Assembly: GCA_036265815.1 (NCBI GenBank)
Contig: DATAOI010000028.1
Location: 1 to 64,000, forward strand
Source of the DNA: Gemmatimonadales bacterium
Lineage (GTDB): Bacteria > Gemmatimonadota > Gemmatimonadetes > Gemmatimonadales > GWC2-71-9
Length of the DNA stretch: 64,000 bases
Direction: 5' to 3'
A program made the position numbers and the translations under genes. Shown piece by piece: positions 1 to 8,785 of the stretch (within the stretch, counting starts at the first letter, position 1; each line of letters begins with the position of its first letter). The notes under the pieces are model-generated. The model worked only from the letters and a program-made list of their open reading frames with translations. It was not told where the DNA came from and did not search any database.

Positions 1-2
1 GC

Positions 3-428
3 GGCATCGCCAAGCTGTTCAAGGACATCAAGAAGTACGTGGTTTCGCGCTCGGGCGACGTCGATACCAGTTGGCGGCGCTCGGTGCTGCTGCGACATAT
101 CGCCGATGTGAAGCGTTTGCGGGAAGAAGACGGCCCGAACCTAGTCACCCAGGGCAGCACCGAACTTGTGCACGCCCTGCTCGCCAACGACCTGGTTGAC
201 GCGATGAGCATCTTCACAGTGCCTGTCGTCCTCGGCGGTGGCAAAAAGCTCTTCGCGGACGGCTCCGCGCCACACAGCTACAAGCTGACCACCTCTCGCG
301 TCTCGCGCCCGGGCCTCATGATCGCGCACTATGAGCGCGCTGGCGAGATCAAGATCGGGAACACCGCGCTCGATTCACCGAGCGACGCTGAACGCGCGCG
401 TCGGGAGCGCATGAAGCGCGAGGGCTAG
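3..428 (+). CDS. Dihydrofolate-reductase-fold (RibD C-terminal domain) protein, 5' truncated by window
   Basis: The reading frame is open from base 3, so the N-terminus lies outside the window. The visible 141 residues match the C-terminal half of the RibD_C/dihydrofolate-reductase-like family: a GPNLVTQGSTELVHALLANDLVD segment split by the usual helix, then PVVLGGGKKLF, the glycine-rich nucleotide-binding turn of these small NADPH-dependent reductases. Family members are cytoplasmic and most have no known substrate. The tail after about residue 120 is charged and unlike the core fold. The substrate cannot be inferred. Confidence 0.8.
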   Translation, partial: GIAKLFKDIKKYVVSRSGDVDTSWRRSVLLRHIADVKRLREEDGPNLVTQGSTELVHALLANDLVDAMSIFTVPVVLGGGKKLFADGSAPHSYKLTTSRVSRPGLMIAHYERAGEIKIGNTALDSPSDAERARRERMKREG

Positions 429-526
429 CCCAACCGGGTGCGCAGAGTTCATGCATGACTAGAACCTCAGTGGGCGTTGCGGACGCCGCCTAAGGCAGCG
501 GCATTACTCGAACCACACGGTTCGCC

Positions 527-1072
527 ATGAACTGGCTCATCCTCATCGCGGTGCTTGCCCTCTTGATCGCGCTGCCGGTCTTGAGGCGGTGGATTGCGCC
601 GCCCTCCAGACCCACGACCGGCCCCCAGGTACTCGGCGACGCGGAAGCGTGGCAGGTTCAAGGCATCAAGGCCGCTCAGGAGTTCTTCCTTCAAGTGCCT
701 TCGCTATTGCCAGACGCGACGGTGCTGTACCTCGAGGGATCGCCAACTCCAGATGTTGTCCAGTTTCTGCGGAGCCATGCTGAGCAAACAGACTATGGTG
801 GGCCTATCGGGACCATCTGGTCATGGCCACCCAATGAGCGCTACTCCCTGCGAGCGACGCCTGAGCTCTTTGCCGGCATCGCCGACCTCGCAACGCGGCA
901 TGCCGTACCCGAGCTCTGCTCGCACCTCCACTTCTATCGGCAGGAGGAGCCACTCGCTAACTGGTTCGATGCGTTCGACGATCCTTTTCTCATCTCCAGG
1001 ACTATCCCGCGCGAGCGAGTGGATCAGTTCTGTACCGCACTCGCGGCTACGGTCTCCGAGGCCTCAGCCTAA
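527..1072 (+). CDS. Membrane-anchored hypothetical protein
   Basis: This 181-residue protein opens with an N-terminal hydrophobic helix (about residues 2-20) followed by RR, which fits an N-in single membrane anchor rather than a cleaved signal. The rest is soluble and rich in aromatic and acidic residues, with a short cluster CSHLHFYR near residue 131. I do not recognise a family. The gene stands alone: 98 nt separate it from the reductase upstream, and it converges with the S9 peptidase 26 nt downstream. No clear Shine-Dalgarno sequence precedes the ATG, so the start is moderately certain. Confidence 0.6.
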   Translation: MNWLILIAVLALLIALPVLRRWIAPPSRPTTGPQVLGDAEAWQVQGIKAAQEFFLQVPSLLPDATVLYLEGSPTPDVVQFLRSHAEQTDYGGPIGTIWSWPPNERYSLRATPELFAGIADLATRHAVPELCSHLHFYRQEEPLANWFDAFDDPFLISRTIPRERVDQFCTALAATVSEASA

Positions 1073-1098
1073 GGCGCGCATGCAGCCGGCATGAGCTC

Positions 1099-3225
1099 CT
1101 AACGTGTCGATGCCGCCAACGGATTCTCCCCCCGCCCGCGCACCCAATAGTCGAACCACGCGACGTTCCGCCGATAGCTGTCCTCCCGCAGGAACGGCTC
1201 CTCGATCCCGTGTCCGGTGCGGGGATACACGACCAGCGCCGACGGCACCCGGAACCGCTGCAGCACCCCATACATCTCGATCCCGTCGGGCTCCGCCAGC
1301 GAAGTGAACCCGAACTCGAGCAACGTCGGCGTGCGCACCCGGTCCATCCGGAAGATCCCCGATTGATCCAGCAGGGTCCGTAGCGAATCCGGGTGCCAGG
1401 GGGAGCCGAAGCCGGCCTGGTCGTGCAGAATGGCGACCCGGTCGCGCTGCCCGGCGACCGTCACCGCGTAGCGCAGAAAGTTGGCTGGACCCTCGTTGAT
1501 GGACGCCGCCCGGAAGCGGTCGGTATGGGTGATGGTGTACGCGCTGAGCGCGCCACCGTAACTGAAGCCCATGACGCCCATCCGGGTGGAATCCACCATC
1601 CCCGATCGGATGAGGTGGTCCACCCCGGCCATCACGTCCTCGAAGGGGCCGGGCAGGAAGTCCGAGTGCTCCGGCATGGACTGCCGGTACCCCGCGCCAT
1701 AGCCCGGCCGCCCGCGGCTGCCGGGCGCGAAGACGAGGTAACCCTTATTGGCGAAGGCGATCAACGGATACGCCGCGGGGTCGTCGAGCTGGAACCCGGC
1801 CCGCACCGACGAAGGGCCGCCCTCCAGGAACACCAGCAGCGGGTAGCGCGCACCCGCGACGGTGTCCGACGGCCGGATCAGGAGACCCTCGACGTCGAAT
1901 CGGCCGTCCCGGCTTCGCCAGGAGACGGTGTCCACCCGCGGCTTCGGGAACGCGGCCCAGCCCGGATTGACGTCGGTTAGGCGCCGCGGCGCGAACCCCT
2001 CGAGCGGGCTCAAATACACGTCCGGTGGGGTGACCGGATCTTCCACCGTCACCGCGATCGCCGACGCGGCCGGTGCGAGACTGAAGTGGTCCAGGAAGCG
2101 GGTCCCTCCGGTCACCGGCGTGGCCGGCGCGCCGTCGAGGCCGGCCCGGTAGACATGGTGCCCCAGGCGGACGTAGGCATATAAATAGAGACTCCGGCTG
2201 TCCGCGGCCCAGCCGAGGAGGTGCGGCCAGTTGCCCACTTCCTCTTCGAAGCCCGGGGCGAGATACCGGGGCTCGCCGCCCTCGGGCGAGAGAACTGCGA
2301 GATACGAGCCGTAGTTCCAGTCCACCCTGCCCCGCTGCGACTCGAAAGCGATCCACCGGCCGTCGGGCGACCACTGCGGCGCGGCGTCCCACCCTGGCTG
2401 GGCCAGCAGGAGCTTCATCGCCCGGCTCCGCACGTCCAGCACATAGAGGTCGGACTTGTAGGGCACGTCCTCCGGCCGGGCGCCGGCCGACAGCGCGATC
2501 CGGGACCCGTCGGGAGACCAGGCGATATCGGCCACATGCAGCGAATCGTCGGTGAGACGGCGCACTCGCCGAGAGCCGATGTCCACCAGCCACAGCGATG
2601 CGTTGGTCGTGGTCCGCGCCCCCGGCAAGCGGTTCTGCTTGGTCCAGTCCACGCCGACCGACTGGCCCCGGGTCATGGTGTTGGGGTCGCGCGCCGAGTC
2701 GGGCGGGATCGGCCAGAACGCGGCGAAGGCGATCGAGCGGCTATCGGGCGACCAGCGGAAGAACGCGGGCTGCACGGTGCGCGGGTCCACCGCCTGCCAG
2801 CGGGCCAGCCGGGTCAGGCGCTCGGTCGCCCGGGTGTCCGGATTCAGCAGCCAGATCTGGTTCGAGCCGTCGCGGTCGGAGAAGTAGGCGAGGCGGCGCG
2901 AGTCGGGCGACCAGCGCGCCTGGAGCGACTGGTACGCCGAGGTCGTCGGGGTGCCGGTGACGAGCTTGACCGGTGTGCCGCGCGCATCGGTCGAGCGGAG
3001 CCAGAGCTCGGTGACGTAGCGGTTGGACGCCCAGCGGGTGCGGCGGACCTCGTACACCACCCGCTTCCCGTCGGGCGAGAGCTGCACCTCGATCACCTGG
3101 GCGACGCCGATGATGTCGCGGAGCGAGGGGCCCGGGCCGGTCGAGTCGCCGCGCTCCTGCGCCGCGCCCGCCGCCCGGACCGTGAGGCAGGCGACGGCCG
3201 CGAGGACGAGCGCGCCGGACCTCAC
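1099..3225 (-). CDS. Secreted S9-family prolyl oligopeptidase-like serine peptidase
   Basis: The 708-residue protein has a signal peptide (residues 1-22, ending AAGAAQ), a WD40-like/TolB-type beta-propeller at about 40-400 (repeated SPDGxxxxF/Y or WSPDSR motifs) and a C-terminal alpha/beta-hydrolase. The nucleophile motif GFSYGG places Ser at about 555, the acid is probably Asp647, and the His is in RTGHG (about 672). S9 peptidases cleave short peptides, often after proline, here in the periplasm. The GTG start overlaps the stop of the TonB receptor (GTGA), so the two are translationally coupled. With the sigma/FecR genes upstream this suggests capture and hydrolysis of peptides. Confidence 0.9.
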   Translation of the reverse strand: MRSGALVLAAVACLTVRAAGAAQERGDSTGPGPSLRDIIGVAQVIEVQLSPDGKRVVYEVRRTRWASNRYVTELWLRSTDARGTPVKLVTGTPTTSAYQSLQARWSPDSRRLAYFSDRDGSNQIWLLNPDTRATERLTRLARWQAVDPRTVQPAFFRWSPDSRSIAFAAFWPIPPDSARDPNTMTRGQSVGVDWTKQNRLPGARTTTNASLWLVDIGSRRVRRLTDDSLHVADIAWSPDGSRIALSAGARPEDVPYKSDLYVLDVRSRAMKLLLAQPGWDAAPQWSPDGRWIAFESQRGRVDWNYGSYLAVLSPEGGEPRYLAPGFEEEVGNWPHLLGWAADSRSLYLYAYVRLGHHVYRAGLDGAPATPVTGGTRFLDHFSLAPAASAIAVTVEDPVTPPDVYLSPLEGFAPRRLTDVNPGWAAFPKPRVDTVSWRSRDGRFDVEGLLIRPSDTVAGARYPLLVFLEGGPSSVRAGFQLDDPAAYPLIAFANKGYLVFAPGSRGRPGYGAGYRQSMPEHSDFLPGPFEDVMAGVDHLIRSGMVDSTRMGVMGFSYGGALSAYTITHTDRFRAASINEGPANFLRYAVTVAGQRDRVAILHDQAGFGSPWHPDSLRTLLDQSGIFRMDRVRTPTLLEFGFTSLAEPDGIEMYGVLQRFRVPSALVVYPRTGHGIEEPFLREDSYRRNVAWFDYWVRGRGENPLAASTR

Positions 3226-5888
3226 CAGCGCGCCCGCAAGCCGACAGTGCTGATCCGTCCCAGCGACGGCAGGTAGTCGAACTCCTCCCCGGTGTTGTTG
3301 TTGCTCAGGTTCTCCACGGTGAGCAGCGCCGAGATCCCCGGGGTCAGCGTCTGGGTGACAGTGAGGTTGAGCTTGAAGAACGGATCGTAGGTGACCCAGG
3401 CGTCGCGCGCGGGGGTGCCGTTGAAGAGCGCGACGTAGTCGTAGCTGGTGCGCTTGCCCACGAAGGTGAGCCCCGTGGCGATGCTGGTCCGCTGGAAGAG
3501 GGTGAAGGCCGCGGTGGCCCCCGCGCTGTGCTTGGGGATCTCCAGCACGTAGTCGCCGGGGAGCAGCTCCCCCAGGTAGCCCACGGCCAGCTCGCGCACC
3601 TGGCTGCTGGTGTAGGCGTAGTTGCCGGTGAGCTGCACCGCGCCGAGGCGCATCCCCGCCTCCAGCTCGAGCCCGGTGTTCCGCACCTTCCCGGCGTTCT
3701 GGTCCTGGAACTCCGGCACGCCCTGGGGGGTCACGCCGATGAGCACGCTTTGGATCAGGTCCTGCGCGATCTGGTGGTAGTATGTCACGCTGACCGTCCC
3801 CCGCCCCGAGGCCAGGTCCACGCCCGCGTCCACGCCCTTCTGCCGCTCGGCCCGGAGATCGAGGTTGGGGAGGTTCCGGATGAAGCCCAGGTCCAGGCCG
3901 AGCCGCGACAGCGCCTCCGGCGCCCGGATCGCCTCGCCGTACCCGCTCCGGAGCTTCACCGTCACGCCGCCCACCGGCCGGCTCCAGGCGAGCCCCACCC
4001 GGGGCGACACCGGATGCTCGCCGCCCAGCACGGTGTTGTCGTCCACCCGGAGCCCGGCAGTCAGGAAGAGGGCGTCGTCCAGCCCGAGCTGAGTCTGGCC
4101 GAAGAAGCCGGTGTTGCTGGTCGGGCTCCGGATCGCGGTGATGGGCAGCGCCGGGTCGGGCCGGAGGACGCCCTCGAAGTTGTCGGAGAGCCCGGCGATG
4201 AAGGAGTTGTCGTCGGTGCTGAAGTGATCGAAGCCGGCGGTCACCACCGCCGAGATCCGCGAGGCGGTCGGCAGCGTCACCGAGGTGTTGTAGGCGATCG
4301 ACTTCTTGCTGGACTCGCGGTTCACTACCTGCAGCAGGGTGTCGTCAGGGGTGAGCAGCCGGGGACGGGTGTTGTACTGGCTCCCGTCGAACGCGTCCAC
4401 CCCGACCGTGAGGTTGTGGTGCCACCAGGTGACCGGGGTGTAGCCGACGTGCGCGCCCAGGGTGGACTGGTGGTAGTGCCGCTCCTCGTAGCGCGGTGCC
4501 GGGCTCTCCAGGCCGGCCGCCACCAGCCGCGGCGAGTTGGGGATGTTCTGGTCGGTGCCGAAGTACCGGCCGCTGATCTCCACCTGGACCGGACCCTGGG
4601 TGAGCTGGGCCCCGCCGAAGACGCTGGGCGTGCGCAGGCGGAACTCCGGCAGCCATTCGCCGGTGCGGCCGTAGGAGGCGCCGACGTTGTAGCCATAGGA
4701 GCCGCCACCGCCGCGGATGGCCGCGCGGTAGTCCTGCCGCAGCGCGCTGCCGTTCTTGAACTCGCTCTCCACCATGCCGGCCGACGCCTGCGCCTCGTAC
4801 TCGGGGCGGGCGCGGGCGGGATCGCCCTTCTTGGTGAACACTTGCATCACCCCGCCGATGGCGCCGGGCCCGTAGATCGTCGCGGCCTCGGGGCCCCGGA
4901 TGATCTCGACCCGCTCGATGCTGGTGGGGTCGATCAGGGTGAAGGTGGTATTGGCGACCTCGACCCCGTCCACGAAGACCTTGACCCCGGTGCCCCCGGT
5001 GAACGAGCTGGCGCCGCGGATGGTGATGGCGGTCTGCTCGGGGCTCTCGCCCAGGTCCCAGGCCACGGCGCTGGGGACGAAGATCCGAAAGAGCTGGTCG
5101 GTCCGGCGGAGCTGCTGCTGCTCGATGTCCTTGGCGGTGATCACGCTCACCGGCGAGGGCAGCGCCTTCACCTCCGTCGGCACCACAGTGCCCACGCTCA
5201 CCAGCTCCTCCAGCTCGGTCGCCGCTGGCGCGAGGGCCAGGTCCAGGTTGAGGTCCTGGTCGGTCGCCACCGTGATCGGCCGGGTCTGCCTCCCGTAACC
5301 GATGCGCCGAGCCACGAGGGTGTAGTCGCCGGCGGCCACGTCGGCGAGCCGGTAGCGGCCGTCGGCCGAGGTGAGGGCCCGCCAGCGGGTACCTTGCAGC
5401 AGCACCTCGACCGACTCGAGTCCCTGCCCGGTCTGCGCGTCGGTGACCTGACCGGACACGCTGCCGATCCGGGGCGCCCGGCGCTTCACCAGGGCCGCGC
5501 TCCCGTCGGTCTTGAACACCACGTCCACGCCGGCATCGAACAGCACGTCGGTCAGCGCCGCGGCCGCGGTGACCGCCTCGGCGCGGAGGTGCACCCGGTT
5601 GCCCAGGGGGACCACGTCGTCGCTGTAGGCGAGGACCAGCCCCGACTGCGCGGCAATGGCCTCCAGCGCCTCCTTGAGCGTCGCGCCCTCGAGCTGGAGG
5701 GAGAGGCGCCGGGCGAGCGTGCGGGTCCGGCTCACGTCCACCGGGACGAGCTCCGTCGCGGTGGCGAGGAGGAAACGGGGCCCCCGCTCGTAGGCGGCGG
5801 TCGCGACCGCCTGTGCCCGGGCGGGAGCGGCGGACAGGGCGAGGGCGGCGGCGAGGGTGTGGGCAACCGCGATCCGCAATCGGTGCAT
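3222..5888 (-). CDS. TonB-dependent outer-membrane receptor with N-terminal STN signalling domain
   Basis: The 888-residue protein has a signal peptide (1-25), a secretin/TonB short N-terminal (STN) domain at about 55-125, a carboxypeptidase-regulatory-like beta-sandwich at about 140-225 (SVSGQVTD...DGRYRL), a plug at about 240-350 (VFVDGVEV, IEIIRGPEA-like) and a 22-strand-type barrel to the C-terminus. Such receptors import a large ligand with TonB energy, and the STN domain signals to a FecR-type anti-sigma factor. It lies 4 nt after fecR and overlaps the peptidase gene. The ligand is unknown; the linked peptidase hints at peptides, which is inference. Confidence 0.93.
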   Translation of the reverse strand: MHRLRIAVAHTLAAALALSAAPARAQAVATAAYERGPRFLLATATELVPVDVSRTRTLARRLSLQLEGATLKEALEAIAAQSGLVLAYSDDVVPLGNRVHLRAEAVTAAAALTDVLFDAGVDVVFKTDGSAALVKRRAPRIGSVSGQVTDAQTGQGLESVEVLLQGTRWRALTSADGRYRLADVAAGDYTLVARRIGYGRQTRPITVATDQDLNLDLALAPAATELEELVSVGTVVPTEVKALPSPVSVITAKDIEQQQLRRTDQLFRIFVPSAVAWDLGESPEQTAITIRGASSFTGGTGVKVFVDGVEVANTTFTLIDPTSIERVEIIRGPEAATIYGPGAIGGVMQVFTKKGDPARARPEYEAQASAGMVESEFKNGSALRQDYRAAIRGGGGSYGYNVGASYGRTGEWLPEFRLRTPSVFGGAQLTQGPVQVEISGRYFGTDQNIPNSPRLVAAGLESPAPRYEERHYHQSTLGAHVGYTPVTWWHHNLTVGVDAFDGSQYNTRPRLLTPDDTLLQVVNRESSKKSIAYNTSVTLPTASRISAVVTAGFDHFSTDDNSFIAGLSDNFEGVLRPDPALPITAIRSPTSNTGFFGQTQLGLDDALFLTAGLRVDDNTVLGGEHPVSPRVGLAWSRPVGGVTVKLRSGYGEAIRAPEALSRLGLDLGFIRNLPNLDLRAERQKGVDAGVDLASGRGTVSVTYYHQIAQDLIQSVLIGVTPQGVPEFQDQNAGKVRNTGLELEAGMRLGAVQLTGNYAYTSSQVRELAVGYLGELLPGDYVLEIPKHSAGATAAFTLFQRTSIATGLTFVGKRTSYDYVALFNGTPARDAWVTYDPFFKLNLTVTQTLTPGISALLTVENLSNNNTGEEFDYLPSLGRISTVGLRARW

Positions 5889-5892
5889 GCAG

Positions 5893-6906
5893 CTACCTCC
5901 GAGGTCGGAGCGTCACCGCCCGGCCGCTCCGGTTCACTTCCAGCTCGAGCGAGAGCCCCAGTAGTGCCAGCACCTGGGACACCGACTGGTTGCGGAAGGT
6001 CGCGGTGAAGCGGCGGCGGCCGAGCGAGCTATCGGCGAGACGGATGTCCACGTCGTACCAGCGGGCGAGCTGGGGGACGACCTCGCGGAGCGGTGTGCCG
6101 TCGAACACCAGCGCACCGCCGGTCCACTTGAGGTACGATGCCGGATTCACCCGCCGTACCTTGGCGGTGCCCAGCGAGTCGAGTTGGCCCAGGTCGCCGG
6201 GGGAGAGGGTCATCAGGGGCAGTGAATCGGCGGAGGTCGGCTGGCGGAGTCCCACCTTCCCCTCGGCGACGACCACGCGCATCCCGCGGGTCTCGGCGTA
6301 GGTGGAGACCACGAACTCAGTCCCCAGGTCCTCGGCGGTGCCGAGGCTCGTGACGACGCGGAAGGGGCGCAGGCGGTCGTGCCGGACGACGAAGTAGCCC
6401 TGACCGTCGAGGCGCACTTCGCGTGGCGACCCGGGCTTGCCATAGGCCGCGGGGATGGTGAGCCGGCTCTCGGCGCCGAGGATGATCCGCGAGCCGTCGG
6501 CGAGGGTGAAGGCGGCCCGCTCCCCGCGCCGGGTGGCGACCTCGCGGGCGGCCGGGGCCGGCGCGATGTGCTCGCGCGGCGCGAAGAAGTAGAGGGAGGA
6601 GCCCGCTGCCGCCGCGAGCGAGGCGGCCAGCGCCCAGGGGAGCCAGGCCACCGCCCGCCGCCCCGGACGGATCAGCGGTGGGCGGGTGTACCAGGGCATC
6701 CGGCGGGAGACCTTGCGCCAGGCGGCGTCGGTGTCCCACATGCCACTCGGCTCGCCGCTACGGCCCGCCGTACGCATCCCCTCGGCGAGGGCCGACAGCT
6801 CGGGGTTGCCGGCGACCCAGCGGTCGAGTTGGGCCAGCTCCTCGGCGGTGCCCTGGCGGGTGAGGTAGCGCTCCAGGCGCTGCCAGTCGTGGTCCGATAG
6901 CTCCAT
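5893..6906 (-). CDS. FecR-family anti-sigma factor / transmembrane regulator
   Basis: The 337-residue protein has an N-terminal cytoplasmic segment (1-85) with WDTDAAWRKV, as in FecR-type anti-sigma domains, one membrane helix at about 88-110, a periplasmic FecR domain at about 130-225 (GERAAFTLADGS, LGTEFVV, VAEGKV) and a C-terminal STN-like/DUF4974 module at about 265-335 (LREVVPQLARWYDVDI...VSQVLALLGLSLE). It should hold the sigma factor encoded 49 nt upstream until the receptor's STN domain signals ligand occupancy. Order sigma-FecR-receptor is the classical arrangement for such systems. Confidence 0.93.
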   Translation of the reverse strand: MELSDHDWQRLERYLTRQGTAEELAQLDRWVAGNPELSALAEGMRTAGRSGEPSGMWDTDAAWRKVSRRMPWYTRPPLIRPGRRAVAWLPWALAASLAAAAGSSLYFFAPREHIAPAPAAREVATRRGERAAFTLADGSRIILGAESRLTIPAAYGKPGSPREVRLDGQGYFVVRHDRLRPFRVVTSLGTAEDLGTEFVVSTYAETRGMRVVVAEGKVGLRQPTSADSLPLMTLSPGDLGQLDSLGTAKVRRVNPASYLKWTGGALVFDGTPLREVVPQLARWYDVDIRLADSSLGRRRFTATFRNQSVSQVLALLGLSLELEVNRSGRAVTLRPRR

Positions 6907-6955
6907 ACCGGAACAACGACTCAGACCGGTGGACCCCTAGGTCGGGGTCGGGAAG

Positions 6956-7573
6956 CTACGGCTTGAAGGCGGCCAGGCGGTCCCGGAGCGCGGCACGCGC
7001 ACGGGTGAGGTGGGCCTCGACCGCCTTGACCGACACACGCAGCGTCTGGGCGATCTGGCGGTGGGTGAGCTGATGCTCCCAGCGGAGGATCGCGGTGGCC
7101 CGGCAGCGCTCGGGGAGCCGGTCGACGGCATCGCGGACCGCCTGGGCCAGCTCCGCGAGCTGGGCGGCTTCGTCGGGCGCGGGGGGCGGCGCACCGAGGG
7201 CGGGCGCCGGCTCGCCGGCGGCCCCGCCCGTGCTCTCGGTGCGCTCGACCACGCGCCGGTGCTTCAGGTGATCGAGCGACCGGTTACGGCAGGCGGCGAA
7301 GAGCCAGGCGGCGACGCCCGCGGCGGGGTCGAATGCTTCCCGCGTCTCCCAGAGCCGGAGGAAGACCGTCTGCACCAGCTCTTCGGCGGTCTCGCGCGAG
7401 CGCACGTAGGACCGCGCGAAGTCGCACAGCGGCTGGTAGTAGGCCCGGAACAGCTGCTCGAACGCCGGCTCGTCGCCGGAGCGGATCCGGTCGATCAGGG
7501 CCGACTCCGCCGGTGCGGCCGGCGGGGTCGAGGGGGCAGGCGCGAGGGAATCGCGCTGGGGAGAGGTGCGCAT
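6956..7573 (-). CDS. ECF RNA polymerase sigma factor (FecI-like)
   Basis: The protein is 205 residues from ATG 7573. Region 2 is at about 40-110 (FEQLFRAYYQPLCDFA, ETAEELVQTVFLRLW, AAWLFAACRN) and region 4 at about 145-200 (LPERCRATAILRW, LTHRQIAQTLRVSVKAVEAHL). It redirects RNA polymerase to a few promoters, probably including its own operon. An in-frame TTG at 7618 would add 15 residues, but that TTG is the first base triplet of a good -35 box (TTGCGC-17-TAAGGT), so ATG 7573 is chosen. It is the first gene of the sigma-FecR-receptor-peptidase operon. Confidence 0.92.
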   Translation of the reverse strand: MRTSPQRDSLAPAPSTPPAAPAESALIDRIRSGDEPAFEQLFRAYYQPLCDFARSYVRSRETAEELVQTVFLRLWETREAFDPAAGVAAWLFAACRNRSLDHLKHRRVVERTESTGGAAGEPAPALGAPPPAPDEAAQLAELAQAVRDAVDRLPERCRATAILRWEHQLTHRQIAQTLRVSVKAVEAHLTRARAALRDRLAAFKP

Positions 7574-7589
7574 GATCGTGGAGGAGACC

Positions 7590-7618
7590 ACCTTAACGGC
7601 AGGGACGGCATCGCGCAA
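7590..7618 (-). promoter_or_regulatory. Candidate promoter of the sigma/FecR/TonB-receptor operon
   Basis: Reading the minus strand, TTGCGC (7618-7613) is followed after exactly 17 nt by TAAGGT (7595-7590). Transcription would begin about 7 nt later, leaving a 5' untranslated region of only about 10 nt before ATG 7573. The match to sigma-70-type boxes is direct sequence observation; use in vivo is inference. Confidence 0.45.
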
Positions 7619-7680
7619 CGACCGATGCTCGGTGCCGTGCCTTCAGAGCTCTCGCCCGTGAGGGCTGCGCGACCTGGATT

Positions 7681-7701
7681 CCGCTCGTCCATAGCGAGCG
7701 G
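7681..7701. other. Perfect inverted repeat in the divergent intergenic region
   Basis: CCGCTCG (7681-7687) and CGAGCGG (7695-7701) form a perfect 7-bp stem around a 7-nt loop. It lies about 60 nt upstream of the sigma-operon promoter and 190 nt upstream of the lipoprotein gene on the plus strand. There is no U-run, so it is not an obvious terminator; an operator or chance GC-rich repeat are both possible. The rest of 7702-7887 holds nothing I can assign. Confidence 0.25.
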
Positions 7702-7887
7702 CTCGCGGCCGGGATAACCAGCTAGCCGGAGGACTACTAGATTCAGCAGGTTGATAGATACACGGCAGCATCACTTCCGGGGGACTTATCCAGCGATCAG
7801 CAGACGCACCCGGCGTACTGGTATTCCCCCCGCTGCTCTTTGGGCGAGCCCAGTGCTGGACGAGCGCATTGCTTGCGGGAAGTCGTC

Positions 7888-8292
7888 ATGGTTAGTCACT
7901 GCGCGCTCGGGACATGGATCGTTCTCGCAACGGCCACAAGCCTCGCTACCGCCTGCGGCTCGCCGACCGACCCATTTACCTCAGGTCCAGCCCATGCCAG
8001 CGTGACCGGGCTGGTCACAGCCCACGAGGGGACTCCCCTCCCCGGAGCTACGCTCCGCATTGGCTGCGCCGGCGGCGGGTCCGCCGTGGTTATGCTGACC
8101 GACTCCACCGGCCACTACGTGGCTAACTTGGAGACCGGCTCAGACCCCTTTGACGGCGCCAGCGGAGACGTTCTCTGCCATTTCGCGGAACCGGCCGCGG
8201 AGAACGTCCGGGTCCAAGTGGACACGTTGTTGGGCTTCGCCCGAGGCCCGCTGCTGGCGGCGCTTCAGTTCGTTGACCTCCACGAGCCGTAG
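7888..8292 (+). CDS. Small lipoprotein with carboxypeptidase-regulatory-like beta-sandwich
   Basis: From ATG 7888, preceded by GGGAAG 6 nt upstream, the product is 134 residues. A lipoprotein signal ends at SLATAC (Cys at about residue 23). The mature part contains VTGLVTAHEGTPLPGATLRIGC and DSTGHYVANL, the pattern of CarboxypepD_reg-like folds, in which a variable strand pair is followed by a glycine turn. Such domains are structural or adhesive modules on secreted proteins. An upstream ATG-less extension (7840) is in frame but lacks a better ribosome binding site. Function unknown. Confidence 0.65.
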   Translation: MVSHCALGTWIVLATATSLATACGSPTDPFTSGPAHASVTGLVTAHEGTPLPGATLRIGCAGGGSAVVMLTDSTGHYVANLETGSDPFDGASGDVLCHFAEPAAENVRVQVDTLLGFARGPLLAALQFVDLHEP

Positions 8293-8336
8293 GGTGGGTG
8301 GCAGCTTAGGGGTCTCGCCGAACATCGCAATGAAGA

Positions 8337-8756
8337 ATGCCCGCTGATCTAGCGCCAGGCGACCGTACTGTGCTCGAGAGCGTTGTCGGCCAGCTTCAGG
8401 CCGCTTGGAACGCCATGGACGGCTCAGCGTTCGCTGCCCCCTTCGCCCACGATGCCGATTTCGTCAATATCCGCGGCGAGCATTTCCGCGGCCGGCCAGC
8501 GATCGCCGCGGGTCATGCCGCGATCTTCCGGACCATCTACGCCGGGAGCACCGTCCAGTTCACCGTCGAGGGTGCCCGACTGCTGCGCCCGGACGTCGCT
8601 CTGCTGCACGTGCGCTCGGTGCTGGACGCTCCCCACGGGCCGCTCGCCGGGCGGCACGGAGCGTGTTTCTCTTTGGCCCTCACGAAGGAGCCCGGCGGCT
8701 GGGAGATCGCCGCATTCCACAACACGCTGGAGGCTGAGCAGGGGCCGCCCCGCTGA
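8337..8756 (+). CDS. SnoaL/DUF4440-type NTF2-like protein (SgcJ/EcaC family)
   Basis: The 139-residue protein has the NTF2-like cone fold signature: an N-terminal helix (LQAAWNAMDGSAFAAPFAHDADFVN), then IRGEHFRGRPAIAAGHAAIF and a mixed beta sheet ending GGWEIAAFHNT. This matches the SgcJ/EcaC branch, whose members are small cytoplasmic proteins annotated as putative oxidoreductases or steroid-isomerase-like without proven substrate. No signal peptide. GAAGA lies immediately before the ATG. It follows the lipoprotein gene by 44 nt and may be cotranscribed with it. Confidence 0.8.
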   Translation: MPADLAPGDRTVLESVVGQLQAAWNAMDGSAFAAPFAHDADFVNIRGEHFRGRPAIAAGHAAIFRTIYAGSTVQFTVEGARLLRPDVALLHVRSVLDAPHGPLAGRHGACFSLALTKEPGGWEIAAFHNTLEAEQGPPR

Positions 8757-8785
8757 TCGCGGACAATGACATGATGGGAGTGCAC

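Noticed and set aside
3528-6008. An 826-codon open frame on the plus strand opposite the TonB receptor and fecR
   Set aside because: It is antisense to two well-supported genes, repeats are charge-biased, and no family motif appears. High-GC genomes routinely produce such shadow frames.
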